Below are positions 8,421 to 17,039 of a stretch of 64,000 bases of DNA, piece by piece (position 1 is the first letter of the stretch; each line of letters starts with the position of its first letter). The notes under the pieces were generated by a model that was not told where the DNA came from, made no database searches, and worked only from the letters and a program-made list of their open reading frames with translations. Source of the stretch: Brevibacillus sp. GTDB taxonomy: Bacteria > Bacillota > Bacilli > Brevibacillales > Brevibacillaceae. Position numbers and translations under genes: made by a program. The stretch lies in assembly GCA_017656235.1 (NCBI GenBank), contig JACDOF010000005.1, positions 1 through 64,000 of the forward strand, read 5' to 3'.

Positions 8421-8459
8421 TTTGTAATCGATTACAAATTGGGGCCGGATGCATATACA
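8421..8459 (+). promoter_or_regulatory. Operator and promoter of the sugar ABC operon
   Basis: TTTGTAATCGATTACAAA (8421-8438) is a perfect 18-bp palindrome with the CG centre. TTACAA (8432-8437) and TATACA (8454-8459) with a 16-base spacer are a plausible promoter, so the operator would cover the -35. It is the longest of the three related sites. Confidence 0.75.
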
Positions 8460-8491
8460 CATGTATACAAAAGAGATGAGGAGGAGGAAAA

Positions 8492-8506
8492 ATGAAAGCG
8501 CTTCAT
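8492..8506 (+). promoter_or_regulatory. Candidate CcpA cre site over the start codon
   Basis: ATGAAAGCGCTTCAT matches WTGNAANCGNWNNCW at all but one position. It coincides with the first codons of the binding-protein gene, so the match could be partly coding chance. If real it would impose catabolite repression on the sugar operon. Confidence 0.4.
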
Positions 8507-9484
8507 TGGTGGATCAGGGGGTTGGCTGTTCTTGCGTTGTTGTTCGCGCTTGCTGGGTGCGGCGGTCAAAGCCAAACCACAGGGGGCTCGTCACAGGGGG
8601 AGTCTGGTGATTCGGCTGGAGGAGGCGGGAAGCGGATCGGCATGTCGTTTCCGGCGGCTGATCACGGCTGGCTTGGGGCGATCATCAAGAATGCGGAAGA
8701 CGAAGCGAAGGCACAGGGCATTCAATACGTAATCACCACCGCTGCCGATCCCAACAAGCAGACCAATGACATTGAGGACTTGATTTCGCAAAAAGTGGAC
8801 GCCATCGTGATGCTGCCGATTGAATCGGCTGCCTTGACACCGGTGGCCAAAAAGGTAAAGGAAGCAGGCATTCCGCTGGTCATCGTCGACCGCGAGATTG
8901 AAAGCGATGACTTCACGGCACTGGTCAAGGGGGACAACATAGGAATTGGACTGGGAGCAGGAAGGTATCTCGCCGAACAATTGGGCGGCTCAGGAAAGAT
9001 TGTGGAAATCATCGGCGTACCCAGTTCTGTGACGACGATGCGCAGCGAGGGATTCCGCGAAGCGATCAAAGAGTACCCCGGCATGGAGATCATCGTCAGC
9101 CAGTCGGGAGACTTCCAGAAGGAGAAGTCGCTGCATGTGATGCAAAATATTCTGCAATCGCAGCAGCATATTGACGCCGTTTATACGCACGACGACGAAA
9201 TGGCCTTGGGCGTGCTGCAGGCGATCAGGGAAGCGAAACGGACGGACATCAAGGTGGTGACCGGTGCCGGCGGCCACAAAGAGGTCTACAAGCTGATCAA
9301 GGAAGGCGACCCGCTGATGAAGGCGACCTTCATCTATTCACCGCTGATGGTCAAGGATGCGGTCAAGGTTGCGGTTGACATCGTCAACGGCAGCGCCCCG
9401 AGCGAGAAGGTGAAGGTGCTGGAAGCGACTCAGGTGACAAAGGACAACATCGACACCTATTACGATGAAAACGCCAATTACTAA
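8492..9484 (+). CDS. Sugar ABC transporter substrate-binding lipoprotein (RbsB/XylF class)
   Basis: 330 residues, start ATG 8492 after GAGGAGGAGG. A lipoprotein signal peptide ends in the lipobox LAGC (Cys ~24), followed by a Gly/Ser linker. The mature protein has the type I periplasmic-binding fold: GKRIGMSFPAADHGWLGAIIKNAEDEAKAQG, DAIVMLPIESAALTPVAKK, GIPLVIVDREI, VYTHDDEMALGVLQAI. These features place it with ribose/xylose/polyol binding proteins. It is the first gene of an operon with ATPase, permease and dehydrogenase genes. A strong hairpin follows its stop codon and may raise its mRNA level relative to the membrane genes. Ligand unknown. Confidence 0.9.
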   Translation: MKALHWWIRGLAVLALLFALAGCGGQSQTTGGSSQGESGDSAGGGGKRIGMSFPAADHGWLGAIIKNAEDEAKAQGIQYVITTAADPNKQTNDIEDLISQKVDAIVMLPIESAALTPVAKKVKEAGIPLVIVDREIESDDFTALVKGDNIGIGLGAGRYLAEQLGGSGKIVEIIGVPSSVTTMRSEGFREAIKEYPGMEIIVSQSGDFQKEKSLHVMQNILQSQQHIDAVYTHDDEMALGVLQAIREAKRTDIKVVTGAGGHKEVYKLIKEGDPLMKATFIYSPLMVKDAVKVAVDIVNGSAPSEKVKVLEATQVTKDNIDTYYDENANY

Positions 9485-9529
9485 TCTGCCAGACACCATG
9501 CGGCACTGTTTGCGCCGCGGGGGCATACG

Positions 9530-9560
9530 GGCGGTAAACGGTCATGCCTCGTTTACCGCC
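9530..9560 (+). other. Intercistronic hairpin after the binding-protein gene
   Basis: GGCGGTAAACG (9530-9540) and CGTTTACCGCC (9550-9560) form a perfect 11-bp stem with a 9-base loop. No T-run follows, so a role as mRNA 3'-end stabiliser or processing barrier for the binding-protein transcript is more likely than termination. Confidence 0.6.
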
Positions 9561-9595
9561 ATACCGGCAGCATTTGCAAGAGAGGGGGGGCAGGC

Positions 9596-11104
9596 ATGGA
9601 ATACGTGCTCCGGATGAAAGGGATCACCAAATCCTTCAACAATGTGGAAGTGCTGAAAGGAGTGGATTTTCAGCTCAAACCGGGAGAAGTACATGCCCTG
9701 CTCGGGGAAAATGGCGCGGGAAAATCGACGCTGATGAACATTCTCGGGGGTGTTCTGGTTCCTGATGAGGGCCAGATTGAGCTCTTCGGCAAACGTGTCA
9801 GGCTGTCTGGACCCCATGTATCCAAGTCGCTGGGCATCAGTTTTATTCACCAGGAGTTAAATGTGGTCAGTGATTTGCGAGTGTATGAAAACATGTTTCT
9901 GGGTGCGGAACTGACAGACCGATTTGGCTTTCTGCGTGTGGACGAGATGTGCCGGAGGGCTTATGACGTGCTGTCCAAGCTTGGAATATCGCTCGATCCC
10001 AAAGCGTATGTAAGAGAGCTGGACGCTTCATTCAGGCAGATCGTGGAAATTGCCAGAGCGCTGCTGGAAGAGGCCAGGATCATCATCATGGATGAGCCGA
10101 CCACTTCGTTGACGGATCATGAAATTGACAACCTGATGGCCCTGATCCGTACGCTCAAGTCCTCCGGCGTCAGCATCATTTACATATCCCATAAACTGAA
10201 AGAAGTGTTCTCGATCTGTGACCGCTATACGGTTTTGCGGGACGGCCGCCTGGCCGGCACGGGCGAGATTGCCGACACGGACGAGGAACAAATTACGCGG
10301 ATGATGGTAGGCAAGTCGGTGGCCGACATCAACTACTACAGGCCCAGACCGCTTGGTGCGCCTCTCCTGAGCGTAACGCAGTTGAGCTGCGCTCCCTTTT
10401 TCCGCAACGTTTCCTTTACCCTGCACGAAGGGGAAATCCTCGGTTTCACAGGCCTGGCAGGGGATGGACGCACCGAGTTGTTCGAGTGCATCTTCGGATA
10501 CCGGCGTGCCGCCGGCGGTGAGATCTCAGTGTACGGCAGGCCGGTTCGGATCGCCCACCCGCAGGACGCGCTCAAGGCGGGGATCGGATTCGTGCCGAAA
10601 AACCGGAAAGAGAATGCGATCATCAAAGACATGAGCGTGCTGCAAAACATGAGTCTGACTGCCTTGAAGCAATACCGGCGGCACCTGCTGATCGATGACC
10701 GCCGTGAGCGGGCGATGTATTGGTCGTACAAGGAGCGGCTTGCCATCAAAGCGGCTGATCCGCATACTCCGATCGTCAGCCTGAGCGGCGGTAACCAGCA
10801 AAAGGTGGTATTGGCCAAGTGGCTGGAAGTGAACGCCAACATCCTGATTTTTGACAACCCGACCCAGGGCATCGATGTTGGCGCCAAAAGCGAGATTTAC
10901 CACCTGATCATGCAGTTGGCGGCCCAGGGCAAAGCGATCGTCATTCTTTCTTCAGAAGTGCCGGAGATTCTCAAACTGTGCGATCGGGTGTTCGTCATGC
11001 ATCAGGGAGAAATCACCGGCTGCCTGGAGCGGTCGCAAGCTGACGAGGAGCAGATCATGCTGTACGCAATTGGTGTGAAAAGAGAGGGGCAGGTGCCATG
11101 TTAA
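9596..11104 (+). CDS. Sugar ABC transporter ATP-binding protein with two ABC domains (RbsA/MglA class)
   Basis: 502 residues. Domain 1 (residues ~5-240): Walker A GENGAGKST, Q-loop region SFIHQELNVV, Walker B IIIMDEPTTSLTDHE. Domain 2 (~255-490): the degenerate Walker A GLAGDGRTE typical of the second half, signature LSGGNQQKVVLAKWL and NPTQGIDVGAKSEIY. Duplicated ABC domains with this degenerate second Walker A are diagnostic of the carbohydrate uptake transporter-2 (CUT2) family. The 3' end overlaps the permease gene by seven bases, indicating coupling. Confidence 0.95.
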   Translation: MEYVLRMKGITKSFNNVEVLKGVDFQLKPGEVHALLGENGAGKSTLMNILGGVLVPDEGQIELFGKRVRLSGPHVSKSLGISFIHQELNVVSDLRVYENMFLGAELTDRFGFLRVDEMCRRAYDVLSKLGISLDPKAYVRELDASFRQIVEIARALLEEARIIIMDEPTTSLTDHEIDNLMALIRTLKSSGVSIIYISHKLKEVFSICDRYTVLRDGRLAGTGEIADTDEEQITRMMVGKSVADINYYRPRPLGAPLLSVTQLSCAPFFRNVSFTLHEGEILGFTGLAGDGRTELFECIFGYRRAAGGEISVYGRPVRIAHPQDALKAGIGFVPKNRKENAIIKDMSVLQNMSLTALKQYRRHLLIDDRRERAMYWSYKERLAIKAADPHTPIVSLSGGNQQKVVLAKWLEVNANILIFDNPTQGIDVGAKSEIYHLIMQLAAQGKAIVILSSEVPEILKLCDRVFVMHQGEITGCLERSQADEEQIMLYAIGVKREGQVPC

Positions 11105-12063
11105 ACCAGACAGAACGAAACGTGAGGCAGCAGGTAGGGGCGAGGGCTTCCTGGCTTTGGTCCGAATACAGCGTCATCGTCGCCTTTCTGGTCATTGTGA
11201 TCGTGGCGGCCCTGGCAGACGGAAATTTTCTCAGCTACACCAACCTGACCAACATTTTGCGGCAGGTGTCCATCATCGGGATCATCTCCCTTGGCATGAC
11301 AGTGGTCATGCTCTCCGGCGGGATCGATCTGTCGGTGGGGGCCGTGCTGGCGTTTGTCGGCGGAATTGCGCTCCTTGCGCTCAACAGCTCCCAAAGCGTG
11401 ACCCTGGCACTTCTGGCGGCCCTGGCGTGCGGGGCCTTGATCGGGTTTTTAAACGGTGTAATGGTGAGCAAGGGCAAGATCGCCTCGTTTATTGCCACAC
11501 TGGGGGTAATGGCCGCGGCCCGATCGCTGATTCTCTACATCGCCAATGGCGGCAGCATCTCCGGTGAAGTGGAGGCTTACACGTTGATCGCCAATGGAGA
11601 GATCGGCGGTATCTCCTATCCGATTATCCTGTTTCTGGCCGTTACGCTGTTGGTGTACGTCCTGATGCACAAGACGCCGTTTGGCCGATATGTCTATGCC
11701 ATTGGCAGCAACGAAAAAGCGGCTCTTTTGTCGGCGATTCGGGTTGACCGGGTGAAGATCGGGGTCTACACGCTGTGCAGTTCGTTTGTCGCGTTGGCCG
11801 CGGTGATCGAATCGTCCCGCCTCAACTCGATCTCGTCGGCAAGCTCTGGCTTGGCCTACGAGCTGGATGCGATTGCGGCCGTCATCATCGGCGGAACCCG
11901 CATGACCGGCGGACGGGGAAAAGTGCTGGGTACCTTTTTTGGCGTGCTGATCCTCGGCGTGCTGAACAACATGATGAATCTGTTGAATGTGTCGCCTTAT
12001 CTGCAAGGGCTTGTCAAGGGCTTGATCATCATCATCGCCGTCTTGCTGCAAAAGAAAGAATAA
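11098..12063 (+). CDS. Sugar ABC transporter permease (RbsC class)
   Basis: 321 residues with about 8-10 hydrophobic segments. Hallmarks of the CUT2 permeases are LTNILRQVSIIGIISLGMT, VMLSGGIDLSVGAVLAF, IATLGVMAAARSL, YAIGSNEKAALLSAIRVDRVK and AAVIIGGTRMTGGRGKVLGT. CUT2 importers use one such gene to make a homodimer with a single double-domain ATPase, which is what this operon provides. ATG 11098 lies inside the ATPase gene with GGGGCAGGTG before it. Confidence 0.93.
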   Translation: MLNQTERNVRQQVGARASWLWSEYSVIVAFLVIVIVAALADGNFLSYTNLTNILRQVSIIGIISLGMTVVMLSGGIDLSVGAVLAFVGGIALLALNSSQSVTLALLAALACGALIGFLNGVMVSKGKIASFIATLGVMAAARSLILYIANGGSISGEVEAYTLIANGEIGGISYPIILFLAVTLLVYVLMHKTPFGRYVYAIGSNEKAALLSAIRVDRVKIGVYTLCSSFVALAAVIESSRLNSISSASSGLAYELDAIAAVIIGGTRMTGGRGKVLGTFFGVLILGVLNNMMNLLNVSPYLQGLVKGLIIIIAVLLQKKE

Positions 12064-12148
12064 CCACAACCTGCCCCGGCAGAAGAGGAATGGTACTTCG
12101 GGCGACAGCCTGCCTGTTTGCCCATCACAAGAGACGGAGGGGAAGAAA

Positions 12149-13198
12149 TTGACGATTCGGGTAGCCATTATCGGCTGCGGCTCGATTGCCGCTCATCGCC
12201 ATGCACCGGAGTATGCCAACAACCCGCACGTGACGATTGCCGCCTATTATGACCGCAACCGGGAGCGGGCGGAAACGTTGGCCCTGCGGTACGGAGGGAA
12301 GGTCGTCGACGATTATCGTGAGATCATGGAAGATGAGACGATAGACGCCATCAGCGACTGCTCTTCCAATGAGACACACCACGTCATCAGCACAACGGCC
12401 TTGCGGCACGGCAAACATGTTCTCTGCGAGAAGCCGCTCGCCGTCACCTGCGAACAGGCTGCGGAAATCATTCGCGCCAGCAAGGAGTCAGGCAAGATTC
12501 TGATGGTGGGGCACAACCAGCGGCTGACCGCCGCTCATCAAAAAGCGCGTGAAATCCTGGCCAGTGGCGAGCTGGGCAGTGTGCTTTCGTACAAAACCAA
12601 CTTTGGCCACAAAGGCCCTGAATACTGGAGTGCTACCAAAGGGAAGGCGACCTGGTTTTTTGACAAACAGCGCTCTGTCTTGGGGGTGGCTGGCGACCTC
12701 GGCATCCATAAAGTCGATCTGATGCGCTATCTGCTCCAAGATGAGTTTGCCGAAGTGACGGCGGTGGAGGGCGTGTTGGACAAAACTGATGAACAGGGGC
12801 AGCCGATTCCCGTTTGTGACAACATGCTCTGCCTGTTCAAGATGCGAAGCGGCATCCTGGGTACGGCTGCCTTTAGCTGGACCTGGTACGGAGAGGAAGA
12901 CAACAGCACGATTCTCTACTGTGAACGGGGTGAGCTAAGAATCTACCCCGATCCCGCTTATCAACTGGAGGTTGTGAAAGGGAACCGGGAGAGGATCCGG
13001 TACCAATTGGAAGCGATCCAGACCAACGACAACCAGACCAACAGCGGTGTGATCGACGCTTTTGTGGACAGCATCCTGCACGGCAAGGAACCGCCGGTAA
13101 GCGGCGAGGACGGAATGATTGCGCTTCAGGTGGTGCTGGCCGCCCTGGAGTCGGCCAGGACGGGAGCAAAGGTGACAATACCCGCGATTGTGTGGTGA
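12149..13198 (+). CDS. Gfo/Idh/MocA family NAD(P)-dependent oxidoreductase
   Basis: 349 residues, TTG start at 12149 with GGAGGGG 7-8 bases upstream. The Rossmann motif VAIIGCGSIAAHRHAPEY, the conserved CEKPLAVT segment (Lys of the EKP motif) and the dimer-forming C-terminal domain with DLGIHKVDLMRYLL (GxHxxDxxr) are all present. Members oxidise sugars, inositols or their derivatives at the expense of NAD(P)+. Being last in the CUT2 operon and co-regulated with an isomerase-like protein, it probably catalyses the first or second step in breakdown of the imported sugar or polyol. The combination resembles inositol or keto-sugar catabolism but no kinase or aldolase is here. Confidence 0.92.
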   Translation: MTIRVAIIGCGSIAAHRHAPEYANNPHVTIAAYYDRNRERAETLALRYGGKVVDDYREIMEDETIDAISDCSSNETHHVISTTALRHGKHVLCEKPLAVTCEQAAEIIRASKESGKILMVGHNQRLTAAHQKAREILASGELGSVLSYKTNFGHKGPEYWSATKGKATWFFDKQRSVLGVAGDLGIHKVDLMRYLLQDEFAEVTAVEGVLDKTDEQGQPIPVCDNMLCLFKMRSGILGTAAFSWTWYGEEDNSTILYCERGELRIYPDPAYQLEVVKGNRERIRYQLEAIQTNDNQTNSGVIDAFVDSILHGKEPPVSGEDGMIALQVVLAALESARTGAKVTIPAIVW

Positions 13199-13201
13199 CA
13201 A

Positions 13202-13234
13202 GAGGCGGCTGTGAATCGGGCCGCCTCGCTGTTT
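13202..13234 (+). terminator. Terminator of the sugar operon
   Basis: GAGGCGGC (13202-13209) and GCCGCCTC (13220-13227) form a perfect 8-bp stem, loop 10 bases, followed by GCTGTTTT. It begins 4 bases after the dehydrogenase stop. Confidence 0.8.
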
Positions 13235-13247
13235 TGGCGCACATTTC

Positions 13248-13328
13248 TTGACCTGGACAGGCATATCCTGATAATCTGTATTTGTTGAACGATCTGGATT
13301 TACAGAACGATAAATACTTACAGAATTG
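13248..13328 (+). promoter_or_regulatory. Promoter and leader of the ArsR-MFS pair
   Basis: TTGACC (13248-13253), 16-base spacer and TGATAAT (extended -10 at 13269-13275) form a good promoter. The leader contains related repeats (CTGTATTT at 13277, ATTTACAGA at 13297 and CTTACAGA at 13317), a likely binding region for the encoded regulator. Confidence 0.55.
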
Positions 13329-13338
13329 GGGTGTTGAC

Positions 13339-13869
13339 ATGCCGCCAGAACGGGTCAAACAGGGTCAGCCAGAAGGCATCCCGATCACTCTCGAACAGCA
13401 GAAGCTGTTGGCAAGCGCGATTCGCATTCAAATCCTGCATGCGTTGGCAGAAGTGCCGCGGACAGCCAAACAGGTGGCGGACTTGCTGCGGCAGACACCG
13501 GGCAATATCCACTACCACATGCAGCGCTTGCTGGACGGCGGACTGATCAGGCTGGTCGAGACGCGGGAAGTGTCCGGCATCGTGGAGAAATACTACCAGT
13601 CGGTGGGAACCGTATTTCGTCAATTGGAGTCTTCCGGAATATCCAATGCATCTGAACCGTCGATCAAATCCCAGCTGCTGCTTACGGAGGAACAGGTAGA
13701 GCAGTTAAAAGAGGAAATGGTCCAGCTGCTGCTCAAGTGGGAGCAGGTCATTCCGGATGGGCCGCCTGAGCAGCTCAAGGAAGTGGCCGTGGGGGTGTAC
13801 ATTGGTGAGGTGCCGCCCAGTGGAGAGGAAGGTTGCGCAGACAGCCGAGGGGGTGGCAGCGATGAGTGA
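13339..13869 (+). CDS. ArsR-type winged-helix regulator
   Basis: 176 residues from ATG 13339 with a modest GGGGTG site. An upstream in-frame TTG at 13282 falls at the predicted transcription start and is unlikely. The winged helix spans residues ~15-85: LASAIRIQILHALAEVPRTAKQVADLLRQTPGNIHYHMQRLLDGGLIRLVETREVSGIVEKYYQ. There are no cysteine clusters of metal-sensing ArsR proteins, and the IHYHM segment is typical of HTH_20-type members. The C-terminal region is Glu-rich. It overlaps the MFS gene by 8 bases, so it probably regulates that exporter. A paralogous regulator with the same architecture is at 60006. Confidence 0.85.
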   Translation: MPPERVKQGQPEGIPITLEQQKLLASAIRIQILHALAEVPRTAKQVADLLRQTPGNIHYHMQRLLDGGLIRLVETREVSGIVEKYYQSVGTVFRQLESSGISNASEPSIKSQLLLTEEQVEQLKEEMVQLLLKWEQVIPDGPPEQLKEVAVGVYIGEVPPSGEEGCADSRGGGSDE

Positions 13870-15148
13870 AGCGGCCGCCATTCTGCACTCAAGCTTGTGG
13901 CGTACACGCTACCGGTTTTTGTTTTTGTCCCGCACGCTGAAAGATCTGGCGGAAAACTTTGCTTCCATCGCGATTGTCTGGCTGTTGATCGAAAGCGGAG
14001 GTGATGCGGCCAGCACCTCACTTTTATTCCTGTGCGTCCTCGTGCCGCAGATGGTGCTCAGTTCGATGGTCACGCCGTTGTTGTCGCGCGGGGGGCTGCA
14101 TCGCTGGATGTTTGCTTCCGACTGCACGCGGGGCCTGCTGGTGCTGCTCATCCCGGTCAGCTACGCCTTCGGCTATTTGCCGCTGTGGCTGTTTTTCCTG
14201 GTCGCGCTGTTGGAATCGGCGCTCGGGGCGTTCTACAATCCGGCATCAGTGGCCCTCCTGCCGCGTGTGACAGAGCAAGCCCATCTGCAAAAGGCCAATG
14301 CTCTTTTGCAGTCGTCCAGTCAGGTGGTGTCGCTGATCGGCCTTGCCGGGGCCGGTTCGCTGGTAACACTGCTTGGTGCCGGCACCACCCTGGTGATTAC
14401 GGCAGTCGTGTTTGCCCTGTCGGCGTTTGTCATTTTATTGGCCAGACCGGAGCGGGAGGTTCCTTCCGGGCAGGTGAAGGATGGCGGGGGCAAACAGACG
14501 ACTTACGTGACGCGGATTGCCGATGGGTTTCGAATGGTGCGGCAACATAAACTGCTCTATGCTTTAGCCATCTTTGCCGCCTTCTTAAACCTGGGCGGTG
14601 CGCCGTTTTTGGCGCTTGGGGCAATCTATGTCGCAGAGGATTTGAGCGGGGATGCTGCCCTCTTTACCCTGTTAAGGGCTGCTGTCGCCACGGGTGCATT
14701 ATTGATGGGGATACTCTTGGCCAGGGTGAAGGTCGAGCGGCAGGGTTTGCTGTTTGTCTGGGCGGGAATGATCAGCGGCGCAGCGTTTTTATTGATCGGG
14801 TGGTCACCGTGGCTGTGGCTGGTTGTCGGTGCCTGTTTTCTGTTCGGCCTGACGCAAACGGCGATCAATGTCCCGGAAATGATGATTGTGCAGACGACAG
14901 TGCCGGAGCATCAGCAGGCTCAGGTGTACGGCGTGCTGATGACCATCAGCTTCGCGCTGCTGCCGGCTGCGATTATCGCCTCCGGCCTGTTGGGAGCCGC
15001 CTATGGGGCAAGTACGGTCATTGCCTGCGGCGGCATGATCATACTGTTTTCGGGGGTATGGGTCGCGCTGTTCACCCCGCTGGCAAAGCTGAAGCCGGGG
15101 GCAGAACCGTTCAACAGAGCGTCAGAGCAAGACGCGACGCTTCAGTAG
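13862..15148 (+). CDS. Major facilitator superfamily exporter
   Basis: 428 residues starting at ATG 13862 within the preceding gene (ATGAGTGA overlap), after a GAGGGGGTGG site. Twelve hydrophobic segments are apparent, with a central charged loop. The N-terminal RTRYRFLFLSRTLKDLAENFASIAIVWLLIE and NALLQSSSQVVSLIGLAGAG resemble MFS_3/enterobactin-exporter-like permeases (EntS/macrolide efflux group). Translational coupling to an ArsR-type regulator suggests substrate-induced efflux. The substrate cannot be told from the sequence. Confidence 0.88.
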   Translation: MSEAAAILHSSLWRTRYRFLFLSRTLKDLAENFASIAIVWLLIESGGDAASTSLLFLCVLVPQMVLSSMVTPLLSRGGLHRWMFASDCTRGLLVLLIPVSYAFGYLPLWLFFLVALLESALGAFYNPASVALLPRVTEQAHLQKANALLQSSSQVVSLIGLAGAGSLVTLLGAGTTLVITAVVFALSAFVILLARPEREVPSGQVKDGGGKQTTYVTRIADGFRMVRQHKLLYALAIFAAFLNLGGAPFLALGAIYVAEDLSGDAALFTLLRAAVATGALLMGILLARVKVERQGLLFVWAGMISGAAFLLIGWSPWLWLVVGACFLFGLTQTAINVPEMMIVQTTVPEHQQAQVYGVLMTISFALLPAAIIASGLLGAAYGASTVIACGGMIILFSGVWVALFTPLAKLKPGAEPFNRASEQDATLQ

Positions 15149-15587
15149 GGATTTCCGTGATGCCTGCTCATTAGCGCTCGTTTTTGGCGGAGCGGCCGAG
15201 GAACTTGCGGACACGCTGGGTAAAGATGGATCGCTCCCTGGGTTTGGCCAATCGATGTGCTTCGCTCGACACAAAGCGGTTCATGGGGAAAGGGTTTGGT
15301 TTGACCACGACAAATCACCTCGGTATCCATAAGATTCTGTTCTGTCAGGCGTGTCTGGGCATGTAACACAATGGGACGGGAAACAATTAGTTTATAACTA
15401 TTACTATATTGAATTAATTACAATTTAACATGTACGGTGACAAACTGCAAGTCGCTTTTGACGGAAAAGAATGACTGCATGGCTGGCTGAGCTGCCAAAC
15501 GGACTGCAGAGGTGAGCGGGGCTGACCCCGGACGGAAACCGGGCCCGCTTACTGCTGTCCCTTGGGAGGCAGCCATCGCAACGTTAT
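15149..15587. other. Long intergenic region without a convincing gene
   Basis: About 440 bases between the MFS gene and the anmK promoter. A 60-codon frame at 15184 lacks a ribosome binding site and is not called. Bases 15380-15430 are very AT-rich. GTGAGCGGG (15512-15520) and CCCGCTTAC (15544-15552) enclose a smaller CCGG/CCGG stem, giving a structured GC-rich element of unknown role. Confidence 0.5.
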
Positions 15588-15640
15588 GTAATAAAATTAC
15601 CGAATATTCGGTTGACTTGGGTAACAATATTACATAGAAT
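15588..15640 (+). promoter_or_regulatory. Promoter of the anmK-dpp operon with paired inverted repeats
   Basis: TTGACT (15612-15617), 17-base spacer and TAGAAT (15635-15640) make a strong promoter. Two similar 13-mers, GTAATAAAATTAC (15588-15600) and GTAACAATATTAC (15621-15633), flank the -35 with centres 33 bases apart (three helical turns). Between them CCGAATATTCGG (15600-15611) is a perfect 12-bp palindrome abutting the -35. This is a dense regulatory region for an unidentified repressor. Confidence 0.7.
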
Positions 15641-15689
15641 GAGAGTAACGTCATGGTTAAAAGGATTGGTACAAGGATGGTGGGCTGCG

Positions 15690-15702
15690 TGTAAGCGCTT
15701 CA
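15690..15702 (+). promoter_or_regulatory. Weak cre-like site downstream of the anmK promoter
   Basis: TGTAAGCGCTTCA, about 50 bases after the -10, resembles a CcpA site with the AAGCGCTT core but with mismatches in the flanks. A roadblock-type catabolite repression is possible. Confidence 0.3.
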
Positions 15703-15770
15703 GGCCAAAAAAAGAGTCTGCCCTGCTGCGGAAGCGCAAAACGGTGGATGGCCAAGCCTGTGAGGGGGGA

Positions 15771-17003
15771 ATGCTGTTGAGCGCCGCAAGTCGCGTCGAT
15801 TGGCGATCGTATAAAGAGAAAAGGGATCATCTGGTGATCGGCTTGATGTCAGGGACTTCGCTTGACGGGGTAGATGCCGCACTTGTCTCGATCCGCACGG
15901 AAGTGACCGGAGAGATTGACAGCGTGGAGCTGAAAGGGTTTCACTATCTCCCGTATTCAGACGAACTGCGTGAACTGCTGATGAAGCTTTGCAGCGTGGA
16001 AACGGCCCGCCTGGACGAGCTGGTCATCGCACATTACGGATTGGCGGAGTGGTACGCCGCAGCGGTTCGTCAGCTGCTGCAGGCGACCGGTTGTACCGCG
16101 GCAGAGGTAGATGCGGTCTGCGCTCATGGACAGACTGTCTGGCATGTGGCGGGAGTGGTGCCTTTTCCCGGACCGCAGGGCCCAACGAATGTGCGGGCTT
16201 CCTTGCAGATCGGGGAACTGTCCACGCTGGCCGAAAGGATCGGCATACCGGTCGTCGGCAACTTCCGGGCGCGCGATTTGGCCGCTGGGGGAGAGGGGGC
16301 GCCCCTGGTCCCGTACGCCGATATCGTCCTGTTTCGGCATGCGGACAAAGGGCGGCTTCTCCAGAACATCGGCGGGATTGCCAATGTGACGGTGCTTCCC
16401 GCGGCAGCCACCGTCGATCAGGTGTACGCCTTTGACACCGGACCGGGCAACATGTTGATTGACGAGTTGGTCAAGCGGGAGACAAACGGACGGGCGCGGT
16501 ACGATGAAGGCGGAAAGATTGCCGCCAGCGGACGTGTCTCAAGGGAGCTGCTGGAGCTGTTTATGCAGGATGAGTACTACCGAAGGCGGCCGCCGAAAAG
16601 TACGGGGCGCGAGGTGTACGGTCTGGCCTTTGCTGATCGGTTTGTCAGGGAAGGGCGGAAGCTGCAGCTTGGCTTCGCCGATCTGATCGCCACGGCAACG
16701 GCGCTCACTGCGCAGACGATTACCCAGGCGTACCGGCAGCACATCTTCCCGGAGGTTCAGATCGGGGAAGTTATTGTTTCCGGCGGAGGCGCCCACAACC
16801 AGACCCTGTTGGCGATGATCAAGGATGATTTGCCGCCCGGGGTCAGGTTGACGACAACTGCCGAGTTCGGTGTGCCGGACGACGCCAAAGAAGCGGTGGC
16901 CTTTGCCATTCTCGGTCACGAGACGCTGATGGACAGACCCAGCAATGTCCCGTCTGTTACGGGTGCCGCCCGGCCGGTCATACTGGGCAATCTGTGTTGG
17001 TAG
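15771..17003 (+). CDS. anmK: Anhydro-N-acetylmuramic acid kinase
   Basis: 410 residues from ATG 15771; TTG 15777 is better spaced from GAGGGGGG and is an alternative. The frame opens at 15612, but that overlaps the promoter. Diagnostic motifs are VIGLMSGTSLDGVDAAL (ATP-binding P-loop-like), VCAHGQTVWH, LQIGELSTLAERIGIPVVGNFRARDLAAGGEGAPLVPYAD, FDTGPGNMLID and VSGGGAHNQTLL. AnmK cleaves the 1,6-anhydro ring and phosphorylates MurNAc, giving MurNAc-6-phosphate for cell-wall recycling. It leads an operon with a peptide-type ABC importer and a beta-lactamase-like hydrolase, which fits muropeptide scavenging. Confidence 0.93.
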   Translation: MLLSAASRVDWRSYKEKRDHLVIGLMSGTSLDGVDAALVSIRTEVTGEIDSVELKGFHYLPYSDELRELLMKLCSVETARLDELVIAHYGLAEWYAAAVRQLLQATGCTAAEVDAVCAHGQTVWHVAGVVPFPGPQGPTNVRASLQIGELSTLAERIGIPVVGNFRARDLAAGGEGAPLVPYADIVLFRHADKGRLLQNIGGIANVTVLPAAATVDQVYAFDTGPGNMLIDELVKRETNGRARYDEGGKIAASGRVSRELLELFMQDEYYRRRPPKSTGREVYGLAFADRFVREGRKLQLGFADLIATATALTAQTITQAYRQHIFPEVQIGEVIVSGGGAHNQTLLAMIKDDLPPGVRLTTTAEFGVPDDAKEAVAFAILGHETLMDRPSNVPSVTGAARPVILGNLCW

Positions 17004-17039
17004 TGTATATACTTGCATGTATGAGGGGGATGACAGCAG

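Noticed and set aside
9530-9560. 11-bp hairpin considered as a terminator
   Set aside because: No T-run follows and the operon clearly continues; kept only as an intercistronic hairpin.
15184-15366. 60-codon plus-strand frame after the MFS gene
   Set aside because: No ribosome site, no promoter, no structural features of a small protein.
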